This document shows, piece after piece, positions 26,395-34,152 of a DNA stretch of 64,000 bases. The stretch comes from Marinilactibacillus sp042660675. GTDB lineage: Bacteria; Bacillota; Bacilli; Lactobacillales; Carnobacteriaceae_A. Numbering within the stretch: the first letter of the stretch is position 1; each line of letters starts with the position of its first letter. The notes beneath the pieces were generated by a model. That model was given only the letters and a program-made list of their open reading frames with translations, was not told where the DNA came from and did not search any database. A program made the position numbers and the translations under genes. Location of the stretch: the NCBI RefSeq assembly GCF_042660675.1, contig NZ_JBHSUL010000017.1:1-64000 (forward strand). The letters are read 5' to 3'.

Positions 26395-27207
26395 GTGAGT
26401 ATTAAACTTGTTGCACTAGATTTGGATGGAACCTTACTAACGAAAGATAAAGAAGTTTCAGTGGAAAATAGAGATGCTATACAACGAGCTAAAGAAGCTG
26501 GTGTAAAAGTTGTCTTATGTACTGGACGACCCCTCAAAGCGATTTTGCATATACTAAAAGACTGTAATCTACTTGAAGAAGGAGACCTAGGGATTACCTA
26601 CAACGGAGGACTGATTCAATGGACTGAAACCGGAGAAAGTCTTAGTCAGATTACTATGGATAAAGACTCTGTACTTGAAATCTATGACTTAAGTCAAAAA
26701 TTATCTGTTCCTTGCAACTTTATAGATCTAAATACAGTCTATGAACCCGCTTATCCTACAGGAAAAGACTCTCTTTATCCTTCAATAATGAATATCTTAC
26801 CGTTTAAACCGATCAATATGGCTTCTTTGCCAGGAACAATGGCTATCAATAAAATGATTTTCTGTTGGCATCAAGAAGAGCTGGATCAAGCAATTAGCCA
26901 GATTCCAGCACATTACCATGATCGCTATACGATCATGAAGTCTCGTCCCAATCTTTTGGAAATTTTACCGAAAACCGTTGATAAAGGAAAAGGCCTTGCC
27001 TTGCTAGCGGATAAACTGAATTTAGATGTCAGTGAAATCATGGCCATTGGTGACCAAGAAAATGATTTGGCAATGATTCAGTACGCTGGGATTGGAGTCG
27101 CCATGGACAATGCTACAGACGAAGTTAAAGCCCAGGCTGACATCATTACAAAATCAAATGATGAACATGGTGTTGCTTATGCTATAGATCGATATGTGTT
27201 AAACTAG
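26395..27207 (+). CDS. Cof-type HAD-superfamily sugar phosphatase
   Basis: A 270-residue haloacid dehalogenase-like hydrolase of the Cof/YidA type with a C2B cap. HAD motif I is LDLDGTLL; motif IV is IMAIGDQENDLAMIQYAG. Such enzymes dephosphorylate sugar phosphates or FMN; the substrate cannot be told. The GTG at MSIKLVALDLDG is preferred because AGAAGGAG lies just before it. The position between smc and ftsY is common in Lactobacillales. Confidence 0.88.
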   Translation: MSIKLVALDLDGTLLTKDKEVSVENRDAIQRAKEAGVKVVLCTGRPLKAILHILKDCNLLEEGDLGITYNGGLIQWTETGESLSQITMDKDSVLEIYDLSQKLSVPCNFIDLNTVYEPAYPTGKDSLYPSIMNILPFKPINMASLPGTMAINKMIFCWHQEELDQAISQIPAHYHDRYTIMKSRPNLLEILPKTVDKGKGLALLADKLNLDVSEIMAIGDQENDLAMIQYAGIGVAMDNATDEVKAQADIITKSNDEHGVAYAIDRYVLN

Positions 27208-27267
27208 GTAAGATAAAAACTGAAACGGTCATCTGATCACAATCATTAGCAGAAAGTTGGGAAAAAT

Positions 27268-28332
27268 ATGGGATTGTTTGATAAAATCAAATCTGCTTTT
27301 ACAAATACCGAAAAAACGGATATACAACCGGAAAAAAAAGAACCAGTTGAAGAAGCTTCAGCCCCCGTTTCTGAACCCGAACGTGTAGAACAAAAGGAAA
27401 CAGCACAGTATGAAAAAGGACTTCAGAAATCTCGTCGTTCATTCACTAGACGTCTGAACGAATTACTGGCTAATTTCAGATATGAAGATGAAGAGTTTTT
27501 TGAAGAATTAGAAGATTTACTCATTGAGTCAGATGTTGGTTTTGAAGCAACGATGTATATCTCTGAAACACTTCGTCATGAATCTAAAGTTCAAAATGTT
27601 AGAAGCATGCAAGACGCTGAGCGTGTAATCGTTCAAACAATGGTCGATCTATATGGAGAAACCAATCCTGACCACCACGTTTTCAATAATAATCCTGATG
27701 GCTTGACCGTCGTTTTATTTGTAGGTGTCAATGGCGTTGGAAAAACTACTACAATTGCTAAAATGGCACACCAGTATATCGACAATGGTAAAAAAGTTGT
27801 TTTGGCAGCTGGAGATACTTTCAGAGCAGGAGCAATCGAACAATTACGCGTCTGGGGTGATCGAGTAGGGGCGCAGGTCGTTTCTACGAAACAAGGTGGC
27901 GATCCAGCGGCTGTTGTTTATGACGGGATTACCCAAGCAAGAGAACATGGAGCAGATGTTTTACTGATTGATACTGCCGGTCGTTTACAAAATAAAAAGA
28001 ATTTGATGAATGAACTTGAAAAAATGAAACGAGTGATCAGTCGTGAAATTCCAGAAGCACCTCACGAAACCTTGCTTGTACTGGATGCAACAACTGGACA
28101 GAACGCACTGAACCAAGCGAAGATTTTCAAAGAAACAACTGATGTTACTGGGATTGTTTTGACTAAGATGGATGGTACAGCTAAAGGTGGTATCGTTTTA
28201 GCAATTGGCAAGGAACTAAATATCCCTGTGAAATTTGTCGGTCTCGGTGAGACGATGGATGACTTGCATGCTTTCGATTCAGAGAAGTTTGCAATTGGCT
28301 TATTCAAAGAACTGATTCAACAGACAGCTTAA
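27268..28332 (+). CDS. ftsY: Signal recognition particle receptor FtsY
   Basis: A 354-residue SRP GTPase. An acidic, variable A domain (about 1-50) is followed by the N and G domains: P-loop GVNGVGKTTTIAK, DTAGR, TKMDGTAKGG. It docks ribosome-SRP complexes at the membrane through Ffh, encoded 370 bases downstream. The ribosome site is weak, but the opening MGLFDKIKSAF is typical. Confidence 0.96.
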   Translation: MGLFDKIKSAFTNTEKTDIQPEKKEPVEEASAPVSEPERVEQKETAQYEKGLQKSRRSFTRRLNELLANFRYEDEEFFEELEDLLIESDVGFEATMYISETLRHESKVQNVRSMQDAERVIVQTMVDLYGETNPDHHVFNNNPDGLTVVLFVGVNGVGKTTTIAKMAHQYIDNGKKVVLAAGDTFRAGAIEQLRVWGDRVGAQVVSTKQGGDPAAVVYDGITQAREHGADVLLIDTAGRLQNKKNLMNELEKMKRVISREIPEAPHETLLVLDATTGQNALNQAKIFKETTDVTGIVLTKMDGTAKGGIVLAIGKELNIPVKFVGLGETMDDLHAFDSEKFAIGLFKELIQQTA

Positions 28333-28344
28333 AGGAGCCTTTAT

Positions 28345-28695
28345 ATGGAACTAGAAAAGACACTTCAAATGAACACACTGTTCAGTTTCTACGGGCCACT
28401 ACTGACGAAAAAACAACAGGAATATATGCAACTATACTACGGCGAAGATTATTCTCTTGGAGAAATTGCTGAAGACTTTGAAATTAGTAGACAAGCGGTC
28501 TACGACAATGTCAGAAGGTCCGAAACGATTCTCTTGGATTACGAAGCAAAGCTACATCTAGTTGAAGATTTCGACTATAAACAGCGCGTGCTAAATAAAG
28601 CGCGCACTTATGCACTAGAAAAATACCCAAATGATTCAACCTTACTGGAACTACTACAAGAGGTAAGCTATGAACCAAAACGAGAGGGGAAATAA
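28345..28695 (+). CDS. ylxM: YlxM family SRP-associated DNA-binding-like protein
   Basis: A 116-residue sigma-70 region 4-like helix-turn-helix protein (YMQLYYGEDYSLGEIAEDFEISRQAVYDNVRRSE). YlxM binds the SRP and modulates Ffh/FtsY in Streptococcus and is nearly always located between ftsY and ffh, as here. A strong AAAGGAG lies upstream. Confidence 0.92.
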   Translation: MELEKTLQMNTLFSFYGPLLTKKQQEYMQLYYGEDYSLGEIAEDFEISRQAVYDNVRRSETILLDYEAKLHLVEDFDYKQRVLNKARTYALEKYPNDSTLLELLQEVSYEPKREGK

Positions 28696-28700
28696 CCTGA

Positions 28701-30125
28701 ATGGCCTTTGAAGGATTAACTGGACGTTTACAAGATGCATTTTCTGGTCTACGTAAAAAGGGAAAAATTACAGAAGCTGACGTAAAAGATGCTATGCGCG
28801 AAGTGCGCCTGGCTTTACTGGAAGCCGATGTAAACTACAAAGTTGTACGTGATTTTGTTAAAACGGTAAGAGAAAAAGCAATTGGTGAAGAAGTTTTAGA
28901 AAGTATTAACGGTGGTCAGCAAGTTGTAAAAATTGTTAACGATGAATTAACTCACTTAATGGGTGACACGCAAGAAAAAATTATTTTTGCGGACCGTGGA
29001 CCAACGGTTTATATGATGACCGGTCTCCAAGGTGCTGGTAAAACGACTACAGCTGGTAAACTAGCAAATTATCTTCGTAAAAATGAGAATAAAAAGCTGA
29101 TGATGGTTGCAGCCGATATTTATCGTCCTGCAGCGATCGATCAACTGCAAACAGTTGGTAGAGATTTGAATATCCCTGTATTCAGCATGGGTGATCAAGT
29201 AAGTCCAGTCGAGATTGCTGAAAAAGGAATCCAAGAAGCGATTGATACAAATCGAGATGTTGTTATTATCGATACAGCGGGTCGTCTACATATAGACGAA
29301 ACACTGATGGATGAACTAGAAAACGTCAAGACAGCCATCAACCCACATGAAATCTTTTTAGTTGTAGATGCCATGACTGGTCAAGATGCTGTCAATGTTG
29401 CGAATACCTTTAACGATCGCTTGGATATCACCAGTGTGATCCTTACAAAATTGGATGGAGATACACGTGGTGGTGCTGCACTTTCTATACGCTCCGTGAC
29501 GCAAAAACCGATTAAATTTACGGGTACTGGGGAACGCCTTGATGCACTTGAACCATTCCACCCAGACCGCATGGCTAACCGAATTCTTGGCATGGGCGAT
29601 ATCTTAACATTAGTTGAACGTGCTCAACAAGAAGTGGATGAAAAACGCGCGGAAGAAATGGCTGAGAAAATGCGTGAAAATACGTATGATTTCAACGATT
29701 TCATCGAGCAAATGGACCAGATGCAAAATATGGGACCTATTGAAGATCTAATCAAAATGATTCCTGGAGTAAACCAGATTCCTGGTATGGATCAATTTGA
29801 AATGGATCCTAAAGATATAGCACATATGAAAGCCATCGTTATGTCTATGACACCAGAGGAAAGAAGTAATCCAGATATCCTCTCTCAAAAACGTAGAAGA
29901 AGAATCGCTGCTGGTTCAGCTAGAAATATTGCTGAAGTCAATCGTATGATCAAGCAGTTCAAACAATCCAAAGATATGATGAGCAAGATGTCTAATGGAA
30001 ATATGAACGGTATGGAAAATCTTTTCGGTGGTGGAATCAAAGGTAAGTTAGGTAAGATGGCCATGAACAAAGCTTCTAAAAACATGGCCAAAAAGAAAAA
30101 GAAAAAAATCAGAAGAAAAAAATAG
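28701..30125 (+). CDS. ffh: Signal recognition particle protein Ffh
   Basis: A 474-residue SRP54 GTPase: N domain (1-85), G domain with GLQGAGKTTTAGKLA, DTAGRLH and TKLDGDTRGG, and the Met-rich M domain (about 300-450; EQMDQMQNMG, MKAIVMSMTPEERSNPD) that binds 4.5S RNA and signal sequences. The C-terminus is a run of lysines. Last gene of the SRP cluster, closed by a strong terminator, so rpsP does not share its transcript here. Confidence 0.97.
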   Translation: MAFEGLTGRLQDAFSGLRKKGKITEADVKDAMREVRLALLEADVNYKVVRDFVKTVREKAIGEEVLESINGGQQVVKIVNDELTHLMGDTQEKIIFADRGPTVYMMTGLQGAGKTTTAGKLANYLRKNENKKLMMVAADIYRPAAIDQLQTVGRDLNIPVFSMGDQVSPVEIAEKGIQEAIDTNRDVVIIDTAGRLHIDETLMDELENVKTAINPHEIFLVVDAMTGQDAVNVANTFNDRLDITSVILTKLDGDTRGGAALSIRSVTQKPIKFTGTGERLDALEPFHPDRMANRILGMGDILTLVERAQQEVDEKRAEEMAEKMRENTYDFNDFIEQMDQMQNMGPIEDLIKMIPGVNQIPGMDQFEMDPKDIAHMKAIVMSMTPEERSNPDILSQKRRRRIAAGSARNIAEVNRMIKQFKQSKDMMSKMSNGNMNGMENLFGGGIKGKLGKMAMNKASKNMAKKKKKKIRRKK

Positions 30126-30160
30126 TTTAGCGAAAACACATTTATCTACATGCATCTTTA

Positions 30161-30212
30161 CCCGAAAACAAGACACTGTTTTGAGTGTCTTGTTTTCGGG
30201 TTGTTTTTTTGG
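30161..30212 (+). terminator. Strong terminator after ffh
   Basis: A 17-base arm beginning CCCGAAAACAAGACACT pairs perfectly with its complement over a 6-base loop and is followed by a T7 run. Confidence 0.93.
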
Positions 30213-30328
30213 TTATTTTGATAAACTTTTGTAGATAGGTTTGAGTTGAATAGGATCAGATCGGTTAAGGCCCGCTTTTTAACAATTTTCAAAAAACGTT
30301 GTTATATCAACATTTCTAAGCTAAATCA

Positions 30329-30337
30329 TGGTATAAT
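30329..30337 (+). promoter_or_regulatory. Extended -10 promoter of type I toxin locus 1
   Basis: TGGTATAAT is an extended -10 box; the -35 region is poor. Transcription would begin near 30344 and run through the leader, the upstream ORF and the toxin. Confidence 0.7.
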
Positions 30338-30387
30338 AGTAAAGTAGAAAGTTGAGACGGTGGCTATCTTGGAAGGTGGTGGTGCTT

Positions 30388-30441
30388 ATGAAAATAGGTG
30401 CTAGAATCTTAGAAAGGAAAAGCCTTTTTGTCCGTAGCTGA
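30388..30441 (+). CDS. Upstream ORF (17 codons) in the leader of toxin locus 1
   Basis: An ATG preceded by GGAAGGTGG opens a 17-residue reading frame (MKIGARILERKSLFVRS) that runs across the TTG start of the toxin in another frame and stops just after it. A similar upstream ORF exists in the second toxin locus, which argues that it is real and affects toxin translation. Translation is not proven. Confidence 0.45.
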   Translation: MKIGARILERKSLFVRS

Positions 30442-30547
30442 AGCTTTACAGCTGATGATTGGTTTTGGAAGTCTCTTGATTTCCATTATTAGTCTTGTAG
30501 TTGTTTTGATAAAGCTAAATAATGACAAAAAAAATAACCGTCTTTAA
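30428..30547 (+). CDS. Holin-like type I toxin peptide (locus 1)
   Basis: A 39-residue peptide read as MSVAEALQLMIGFG followed by SLLISIISLVVVLIKL and a charged tail ending in NNRL. One transmembrane helix and a Lys/Asn-rich C-terminus fit the 'putative holin-like toxin' family of Firmicutes. It starts with TTG after AAAGGA, about 8 bases upstream; an in-frame TAG a few codons earlier excludes a longer protein. The convergent antisense gene begins beyond it and overlaps the 3' half of its transcript, as in TxpA/RatA and BsrG/SR4. Expected action is membrane depolarisation when overproduced. Too short for routine gene calling. Confidence 0.85.
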   Translation: MSVAEALQLMIGFGSLLISIISLVVVLIKLNNDKKNNRL

Positions 30548-30574
30548 CTTTAGCCAGTTAACGGTTATTTTTTA
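30534..30574. terminator. Bidirectional terminator shared by toxin mRNA and antisense RNA (locus 1)
   Basis: AACCGT and ACGGTT arms, with T-runs on both strands (T6 rightward, T8 leftward). Confidence 0.75.
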
Positions 30575-30610
30575 ACTTATTACTGCTACCGTCTTAACGG
30601 TTCTACACAA

Positions 30611-30641
30611 GAGGGCATGTTACTAGCATGTCCTCTTTTTC
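30611..30641 (+). terminator. Second terminator of the toxin mRNA (locus 1)
   Basis: GAGGGCATG pairs with CATGTCCTC, followed by TTTTTC. On the other strand the same hairpin forms the 5' end of the antisense RNA. Confidence 0.8.
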
Positions 30642-30795
30642 TGTCTAAATTATACCACAAAGGAACGATTGTATACAAAATTAAATGACTTTTATCTTCA
30701 AAAAAGATCAAAAGTGTCGTCTTAAAAACACTTTTTATTGAATGTACATTTGCTTAAGCTCGCTGTCAATTAGAACGCTATATAGAGGGCCTTTT

Positions 30796-31134
30796 TTAAG
30801 AAATCCAAATTTGTTCGTTTTCTACATAATCGATCAGTTTTTCTAGTTCTTCATCACTAGCTGATTTTTCATTTGAATATAATTTTATTAAGGTAGTAGA
30901 GTCGACCCCTGTCTCACGGCTCAATTCTTCTCTTGTTAAATTTTTAGAGGTTTGAATCTCTTCTAATCTAGTCATATAGACAATGGTTTCAATTTCTCTA
31001 TCGGTTATTTGATCCTCAATTCCGTGTTCTAACATCAAGATTTGTTTGATAGAAAAAATATCTAAAAATTTTCCAATACCTTTTGCAAGTAACTGAACTT
31101 GCCTCATAATATAGTCTTGATCTTCAATACTCAT
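30796..31134 (-). CDS. Uncharacterised 112-residue protein between ffh and rpsP
   Basis: The N-terminus (QDYIMRQVQLLAKGIGKFLDI) resembles the opening helix of the clostridial/bacillar DUF6483 family. The C-terminal half (LTREELSRETGVDSTTLIKLY) looks like a small helix-turn-helix or HTH-like helical hairpin. No signal or membrane segment. GAGGAG precedes the ATG. It is transcribed against the surrounding translation genes, beside the type I toxin locus, which suggests an accessory insertion. Function unknown; the DUF6483 similarity is tentative. Confidence 0.6.
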   Translation of the reverse strand: MSIEDQDYIMRQVQLLAKGIGKFLDIFSIKQILMLEHGIEDQITDREIETIVYMTRLEEIQTSKNLTREELSRETGVDSTTLIKLYSNEKSASDEELEKLIDYVENEQIWIS

Positions 31135-31179
31135 TGGATGAACTCCTCTTTTTTAACATTCAGTAAGATAAAATCAATC

Positions 31180-31224
31180 TGTAAAGAAAAAACACTTTAC
31201 AAGCTTTTGTAAGCATGATATGAT
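31180..31224 (+). promoter_or_regulatory. Promoter of rpsP with palindrome over the -35
   Basis: -35 TTTACA (31196-31201), 17-base spacer, -10 TATGAT (31219-31224). The -35 is the right arm of a perfect palindrome TGTAAAG/CTTTACA whose left arm supplies a TTTACA facing the leftward gene; no good leftward -10 follows it. Confidence 0.75.
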
Positions 31225-31249
31225 AGGACTCGTGAGATTGAGAGAAGGC

Positions 31250-31276
31250 ACAATACCGAGTTTAACCTGGGTATTG
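31250..31276 (+). promoter_or_regulatory. Hairpin in the rpsP leader
   Basis: CAATACC and GGGTATT(G) form a stem over a short loop in the 5' leader, shortly before the AGGAGG of rpsP. It may be a translational control element for ribosomal protein S16; no known leader family was recognised. Confidence 0.4.
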
Positions 31277-31308
31277 ATGCTGGATTCTACAGGAGGTGCA
31301 AGTTAAAC

Positions 31309-31581
31309 ATGGCAGTAAAAATTCGTATGAAACGTATGGGTTCTAAAAGAAAACCTTTTTACCGTTTAGTTGTTGCGGATTCTCGCGCTCCACGTGATGG
31401 TCGTATTATTGAAGCAGTTGGTACTTACAACCCAGTTTCAACACCGGCTGAAGTTAAAGTGGACGAAGAACTCGTTTTAAAATGGTTACGTGATGGTGCT
31501 AAACCGTCTGATACAGTTAAAAATCTTCTTTCTAAAGAAGGAATTATCAAAAAATTCCACGACGAGAAAAGAAGTAAATAA
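31309..31581 (+). CDS. rpsP: 30S ribosomal protein S16
   Basis: A 90-residue ribosomal protein with the canonical opening MAVKIRMKRMGSKRKPFYRLVVADSRAPRDGR. It binds 16S rRNA early in 30S assembly. Strong AGGAGG site. First gene of rpsP-khpA-rimM-trmD-rplS, with internal hairpins and probably extra promoters between genes. Confidence 0.98.
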   Translation: MAVKIRMKRMGSKRKPFYRLVVADSRAPRDGRIIEAVGTYNPVSTPAEVKVDEELVLKWLRDGAKPSDTVKNLLSKEGIIKKFHDEKRSK

Positions 31582-31591
31582 GTAACAACTT

Positions 31592-31626
31592 GATCTTACC
31601 TGAGTAACTTACTTAGGTAAGTGATC
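31592..31626 (+). terminator. Hairpin between rpsP and khpA
   Basis: GATCTTACCT and AGGTAAGTGATC form a long stem without a T-run. More likely an RNA processing or stability element than a full terminator. Confidence 0.5.
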
Positions 31627-31648
31627 CTACATAAAAGAGGATGGTACT

Positions 31649-31894
31649 ATGACTGATCAAAAAATGAGAGATTTGATTTTTACGATTGTCAATCCGTTAG
31701 TTAGTCATCCTGATGAAGTCAAACTTGACTTGCAAGATACCGATGAATTTCATGAATACTTATTATCGGTTCATCCTGATGATGTCGGTCGTGTGATTGG
31801 AAAGAAAGGGCGCATTGCTAAGGCGATTCGTGCCATTGTCTACAGTATCCAATTTGACGGACCAAAACGCGTGCGTTTAACCATTGTAGATTAA
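31649..31894 (+). CDS. khpA: KhpA KH-domain RNA-binding protein
   Basis: An 81-residue single KH domain protein with the GRVIGKKGRIAKAIR loop. KhpA forms a dimer with KhpB/Jag and affects cell size and sRNA biology in Streptococcus. Its place between rpsP and rimM is conserved in Firmicutes. Confidence 0.94.
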   Translation: MTDQKMRDLIFTIVNPLVSHPDEVKLDLQDTDEFHEYLLSVHPDDVGRVIGKKGRIAKAIRAIVYSIQFDGPKRVRLTIVD

Positions 31895-31975
31895 CAAGAC
31901 AATCTATTAGTGTACTGAATATTTAAAGACTTTAGTTTCAACAATCCATGTAAGATTATTTGAAGGTTCATAGTG

Positions 31976-32014
31976 AATGGGGATGCCTCTGAGGAGAACA
32001 TCTCCATTTTGTTG
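31976..32014 (+). terminator. Terminator between khpA and rimM
   Basis: AATGGGGATG pairs with CATCTCCATT, followed by TTGTTG. A TATAAT-like box just beyond suggests a separate promoter for rimM-trmD. Confidence 0.65.
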
Positions 32015-32049
32015 TATTATATAATAAATGACTGTATAGGAGAAGGATA

Positions 32050-32559
32050 ATGGAATTTTATGATGTAGGTAAAGTGGTCAACACACATGGTTTGAAAGGA
32101 GAGGTGCGTGTCCTTTCTGTCACAAGTAACCCAGCAGATCGATATTACGTTGGCGCGCCACTGATCTGGTTCAAAGACGGAGAACAGATTGACTTGACTG
32201 TTCGCTCTCATCGCGTACACAAAAACTTTGACCTTGTTGCATTTGAAGATTATCCGTCAATCAATGAAGTTGAGCGTTTTGTTGGTGGGGTACTCAGAGT
32301 CGGAGATGACCAACTTTTAGAGCTTGAAGATAATGAATTCTACTTGCATGAAATCATCGGCTGTACAGTCGTGGATGAGTCTGGAGATACTCTTGGTAAG
32401 ATAAAAGATATTTTAGCTACCGGAGCTAACGATGTCTGGGTCGTTCAAAGACAGAACAAGAAAGATTTATTACTACCATACATTGAACCGGTCATCCTTG
32501 ATGTCGATATTGAAAATCAACGTGTAACGGTTCATGTAATGGAAGGATTGGACGAATGA
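32050..32559 (+). CDS. rimM: Ribosome maturation factor RimM
   Basis: A 169-residue 16S rRNA-processing factor with an N-terminal RimM barrel (VGKVVNTHGLKGEVRV) and a C-terminal PRC barrel (DILATGANDVWVVQ, LLPYIEPVILDVD). It helps fold the 3' domain of 30S with S19. It overlaps trmD by four bases (ATGA). Confidence 0.97.
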   Translation: MEFYDVGKVVNTHGLKGEVRVLSVTSNPADRYYVGAPLIWFKDGEQIDLTVRSHRVHKNFDLVAFEDYPSINEVERFVGGVLRVGDDQLLELEDNEFYLHEIIGCTVVDESGDTLGKIKDILATGANDVWVVQRQNKKDLLLPYIEPVILDVDIENQRVTVHVMEGLDE

Positions 32560-33311
32560 AAATAGATGTTGTTACCTTGTTTCCAGAAATGTTTGATGGG
32601 CCTTTAAGTCACTCTATCATGAAACGGGCCATTGACAAGGATCTTTTAGAAGTGCACAAAGTGAATTTTCGTCGATTCGGTGATGGTAAACATCAACATG
32701 TAGATGATACCCCTTATGGTGGTGGAGCAGGCATGTTGTTAAAACCCGAACCTATCTTTCAGTCGATTGAAGAAATTGAAAAAAGAGAACCGTTAACAAC
32801 TAAACGGATTATCTTGATGGATCCAGCGGGAAAGCCTTTTGATCAGTCCATGGCAGAAGAATTTTCAAAAGAAGAGCATCTCGTATTCATCTGTGGTCAT
32901 TATGAAGGCTATGACGAGCGGATTAGAAGTCTAGTGACTGATGAAGTGTCTTTAGGTGATTATGTCTTGACAGGCGGGGAATTGGCTTCTATGGTTATGA
33001 TGGACGCTGCCGTTAGATTAATTCCTGGTGTACTGGGCAACGAAGTATCCGCTGAAACAGATTCTCATTCTAGCGGCTTACTTGAACATCCGCATTATAC
33101 CCGTCCTGCGGAATATAAAGGTATGAGTGTCCCTCAGGTATTGATGAACGGAAATCATAAACTGATTGAAGAATGGCGCCATAAAGAATCTTTAAAGAGA
33201 ACGTATCAAAGAAGACCTGATATGCTGGAAAAGAGAACATTGACTAATCAAGAAAAACAATGGATTGAAGAGTGGAATAAAGAAGCGACTTCTCAGGAAG
33301 AAGTGGAATAA
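32556..33311 (+). CDS. trmD: tRNA (guanine37-N1)-methyltransferase TrmD
   Basis: A 251-residue SPOUT methyltransferase that methylates G37 next to the anticodon and prevents +1 frameshifting. Trefoil-knot SAM-binding motifs are visible: HVDDTPYGGGAGMLLKPEP, ICGHYEGYDERI and LGDYVLTGGE. Coupled to rimM. Confidence 0.97.
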   Translation: MKIDVVTLFPEMFDGPLSHSIMKRAIDKDLLEVHKVNFRRFGDGKHQHVDDTPYGGGAGMLLKPEPIFQSIEEIEKREPLTTKRIILMDPAGKPFDQSMAEEFSKEEHLVFICGHYEGYDERIRSLVTDEVSLGDYVLTGGELASMVMMDAAVRLIPGVLGNEVSAETDSHSSGLLEHPHYTRPAEYKGMSVPQVLMNGNHKLIEEWRHKESLKRTYQRRPDMLEKRTLTNQEKQWIEEWNKEATSQEEVE

Positions 33312-33370
33312 ATTTGAAAAATCAAGTAAAAAACCTTTACAGTGTTTCGATAGTATGATAAAGTTAATAG

Positions 33371-33440
33371 CTGAGTGGGGAACCACTTGTATCTGACAAT
33401 ATTCCGCTGGGACTGGCTCCTAAGAGTATTGCGCGAAAGG
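33371..33440 (+). promoter_or_regulatory. L19 (rplS) leader RNA
   Basis: Two hairpins precede the ribosome site: AGTGG-GGAA-CCACT and CAATA...TATTG with an internal CTGGGACTGGCTCC region. Position and shape fit the L19 leader of Bacilli, an autoregulatory structure bound by protein L19. Assignment by recognition, not covariance search. Confidence 0.65.
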
Positions 33441-33450
33441 AGTAGTTAAA

Positions 33451-33801
33451 ATGAATCCATTAATTCAAGATATCACTAAAGAACAACTACGTAGCGATCT
33501 TCCTGACTTCCGTCCTGGAGATACTGTTCGTGTTCACGCACGTATCGTAGAGGGTACTCGTGAGCGTATCCAGATTTTTGAAGGCGTCGTGATTGGTCGT
33601 CGTGGTCAAGGTATCAGCGAAATGTACACTGTTCGTAAAGTATCGAACGGAGTAGGCGTTGAACGTACTTTCCCATTACATTCACCTCGTGTTGCAGAAA
33701 TCGAAGTGACTCGTCAAGGACGCGTTCGTCGTGCTAAATTGTACTACCTACGTAACTTACGTGGTAAAGCTGCACGTATCCAAGAACGTTCTCGTCGTTA
33801 A
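33451..33801 (+). CDS. rplS: 50S ribosomal protein L19
   Basis: A 116-residue protein with typical segments FRPGDTVRVHARIVEGTRERIQIFEGVVI and RRAKLYYLRNLRGKAARI. It sits at the 30S-50S interface. AAAGGAG precedes the ATG. Arg codons and overall codon use are those of a highly expressed gene. Last gene of the block. Confidence 0.98.
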   Translation: MNPLIQDITKEQLRSDLPDFRPGDTVRVHARIVEGTRERIQIFEGVVIGRRGQGISEMYTVRKVSNGVGVERTFPLHSPRVAEIEVTRQGRVRRAKLYYLRNLRGKAARIQERSRR

Positions 33802-33816
33802 TCACCATGAGATAGT

Positions 33817-33858
33817 TAAAAGCCTGTTTTCTCCACTAGGAGTTAACAGGCTTTTTTA
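33817..33858 (+). terminator. Terminator after rplS
   Basis: AAAAGCCTGTT pairs with AACAGGCTTTTTT around an inner CTCC/GGAG stem. Confidence 0.9.
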
Positions 33859-34152
33859 GTTTACAATTCTTTCGTTGTACATGGTTCTAAGCGTATTCTG
33901 ATTCTTTTTGCAACACACCTTCCAAAACTCAATAATGAAAACTTGTTTAAAGAGACTGTTCTTTCATTTTTGATAAATAATAATGATTAGTAAAAAGTGT
34001 ATTTAGAATTTCATATAACGAGGAGTTAAAAAAGACATTTATTTAGATTAATGGATGAATTCTGGAACAACTCTGTTCATAATGGCTAAACTACGTTATA
34101 ATAAAAGTGAGAATTTAATGATAGTATGAAATTAACTTATTGGAGGATTTTG
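33859..34152. other. Intergenic stretch without a recognisable gene
   Basis: Almost 300 bases of AT-rich sequence. The only element seen is a TATAAT box near 34096, the likely promoter of the next gene. No open frame with a ribosome site was found. Confidence 0.6.

Larger units (their letters stand above)
30528..30642 (-). ncRNA. Antisense RNA (antitoxin) of toxin locus 1
   Basis: A leftward promoter with -10 TATAAT (30649-30654), 18-base spacer and -35 TTGTAT (30673-30678) should start an RNA near 30642. It would contain a 5' hairpin (GAGGACATG/CATGCCCTC), a small hairpin ACCGTTAAGACGGT, and a terminator AACCGT...ACGGTT followed by a T8 run. About 115 nt, fully complementary to the 3' part of the toxin mRNA. 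The 5' and 3' hairpins also read as terminators in the toxin direction. Predicted from sequence only. Confidence 0.78.

Noticed and set aside
30428..30547. Phage holin function for the small peptide
   Set aside because: The resemblance is in family name only; the convergent antisense RNA and absence of phage genes point to a type I toxin.
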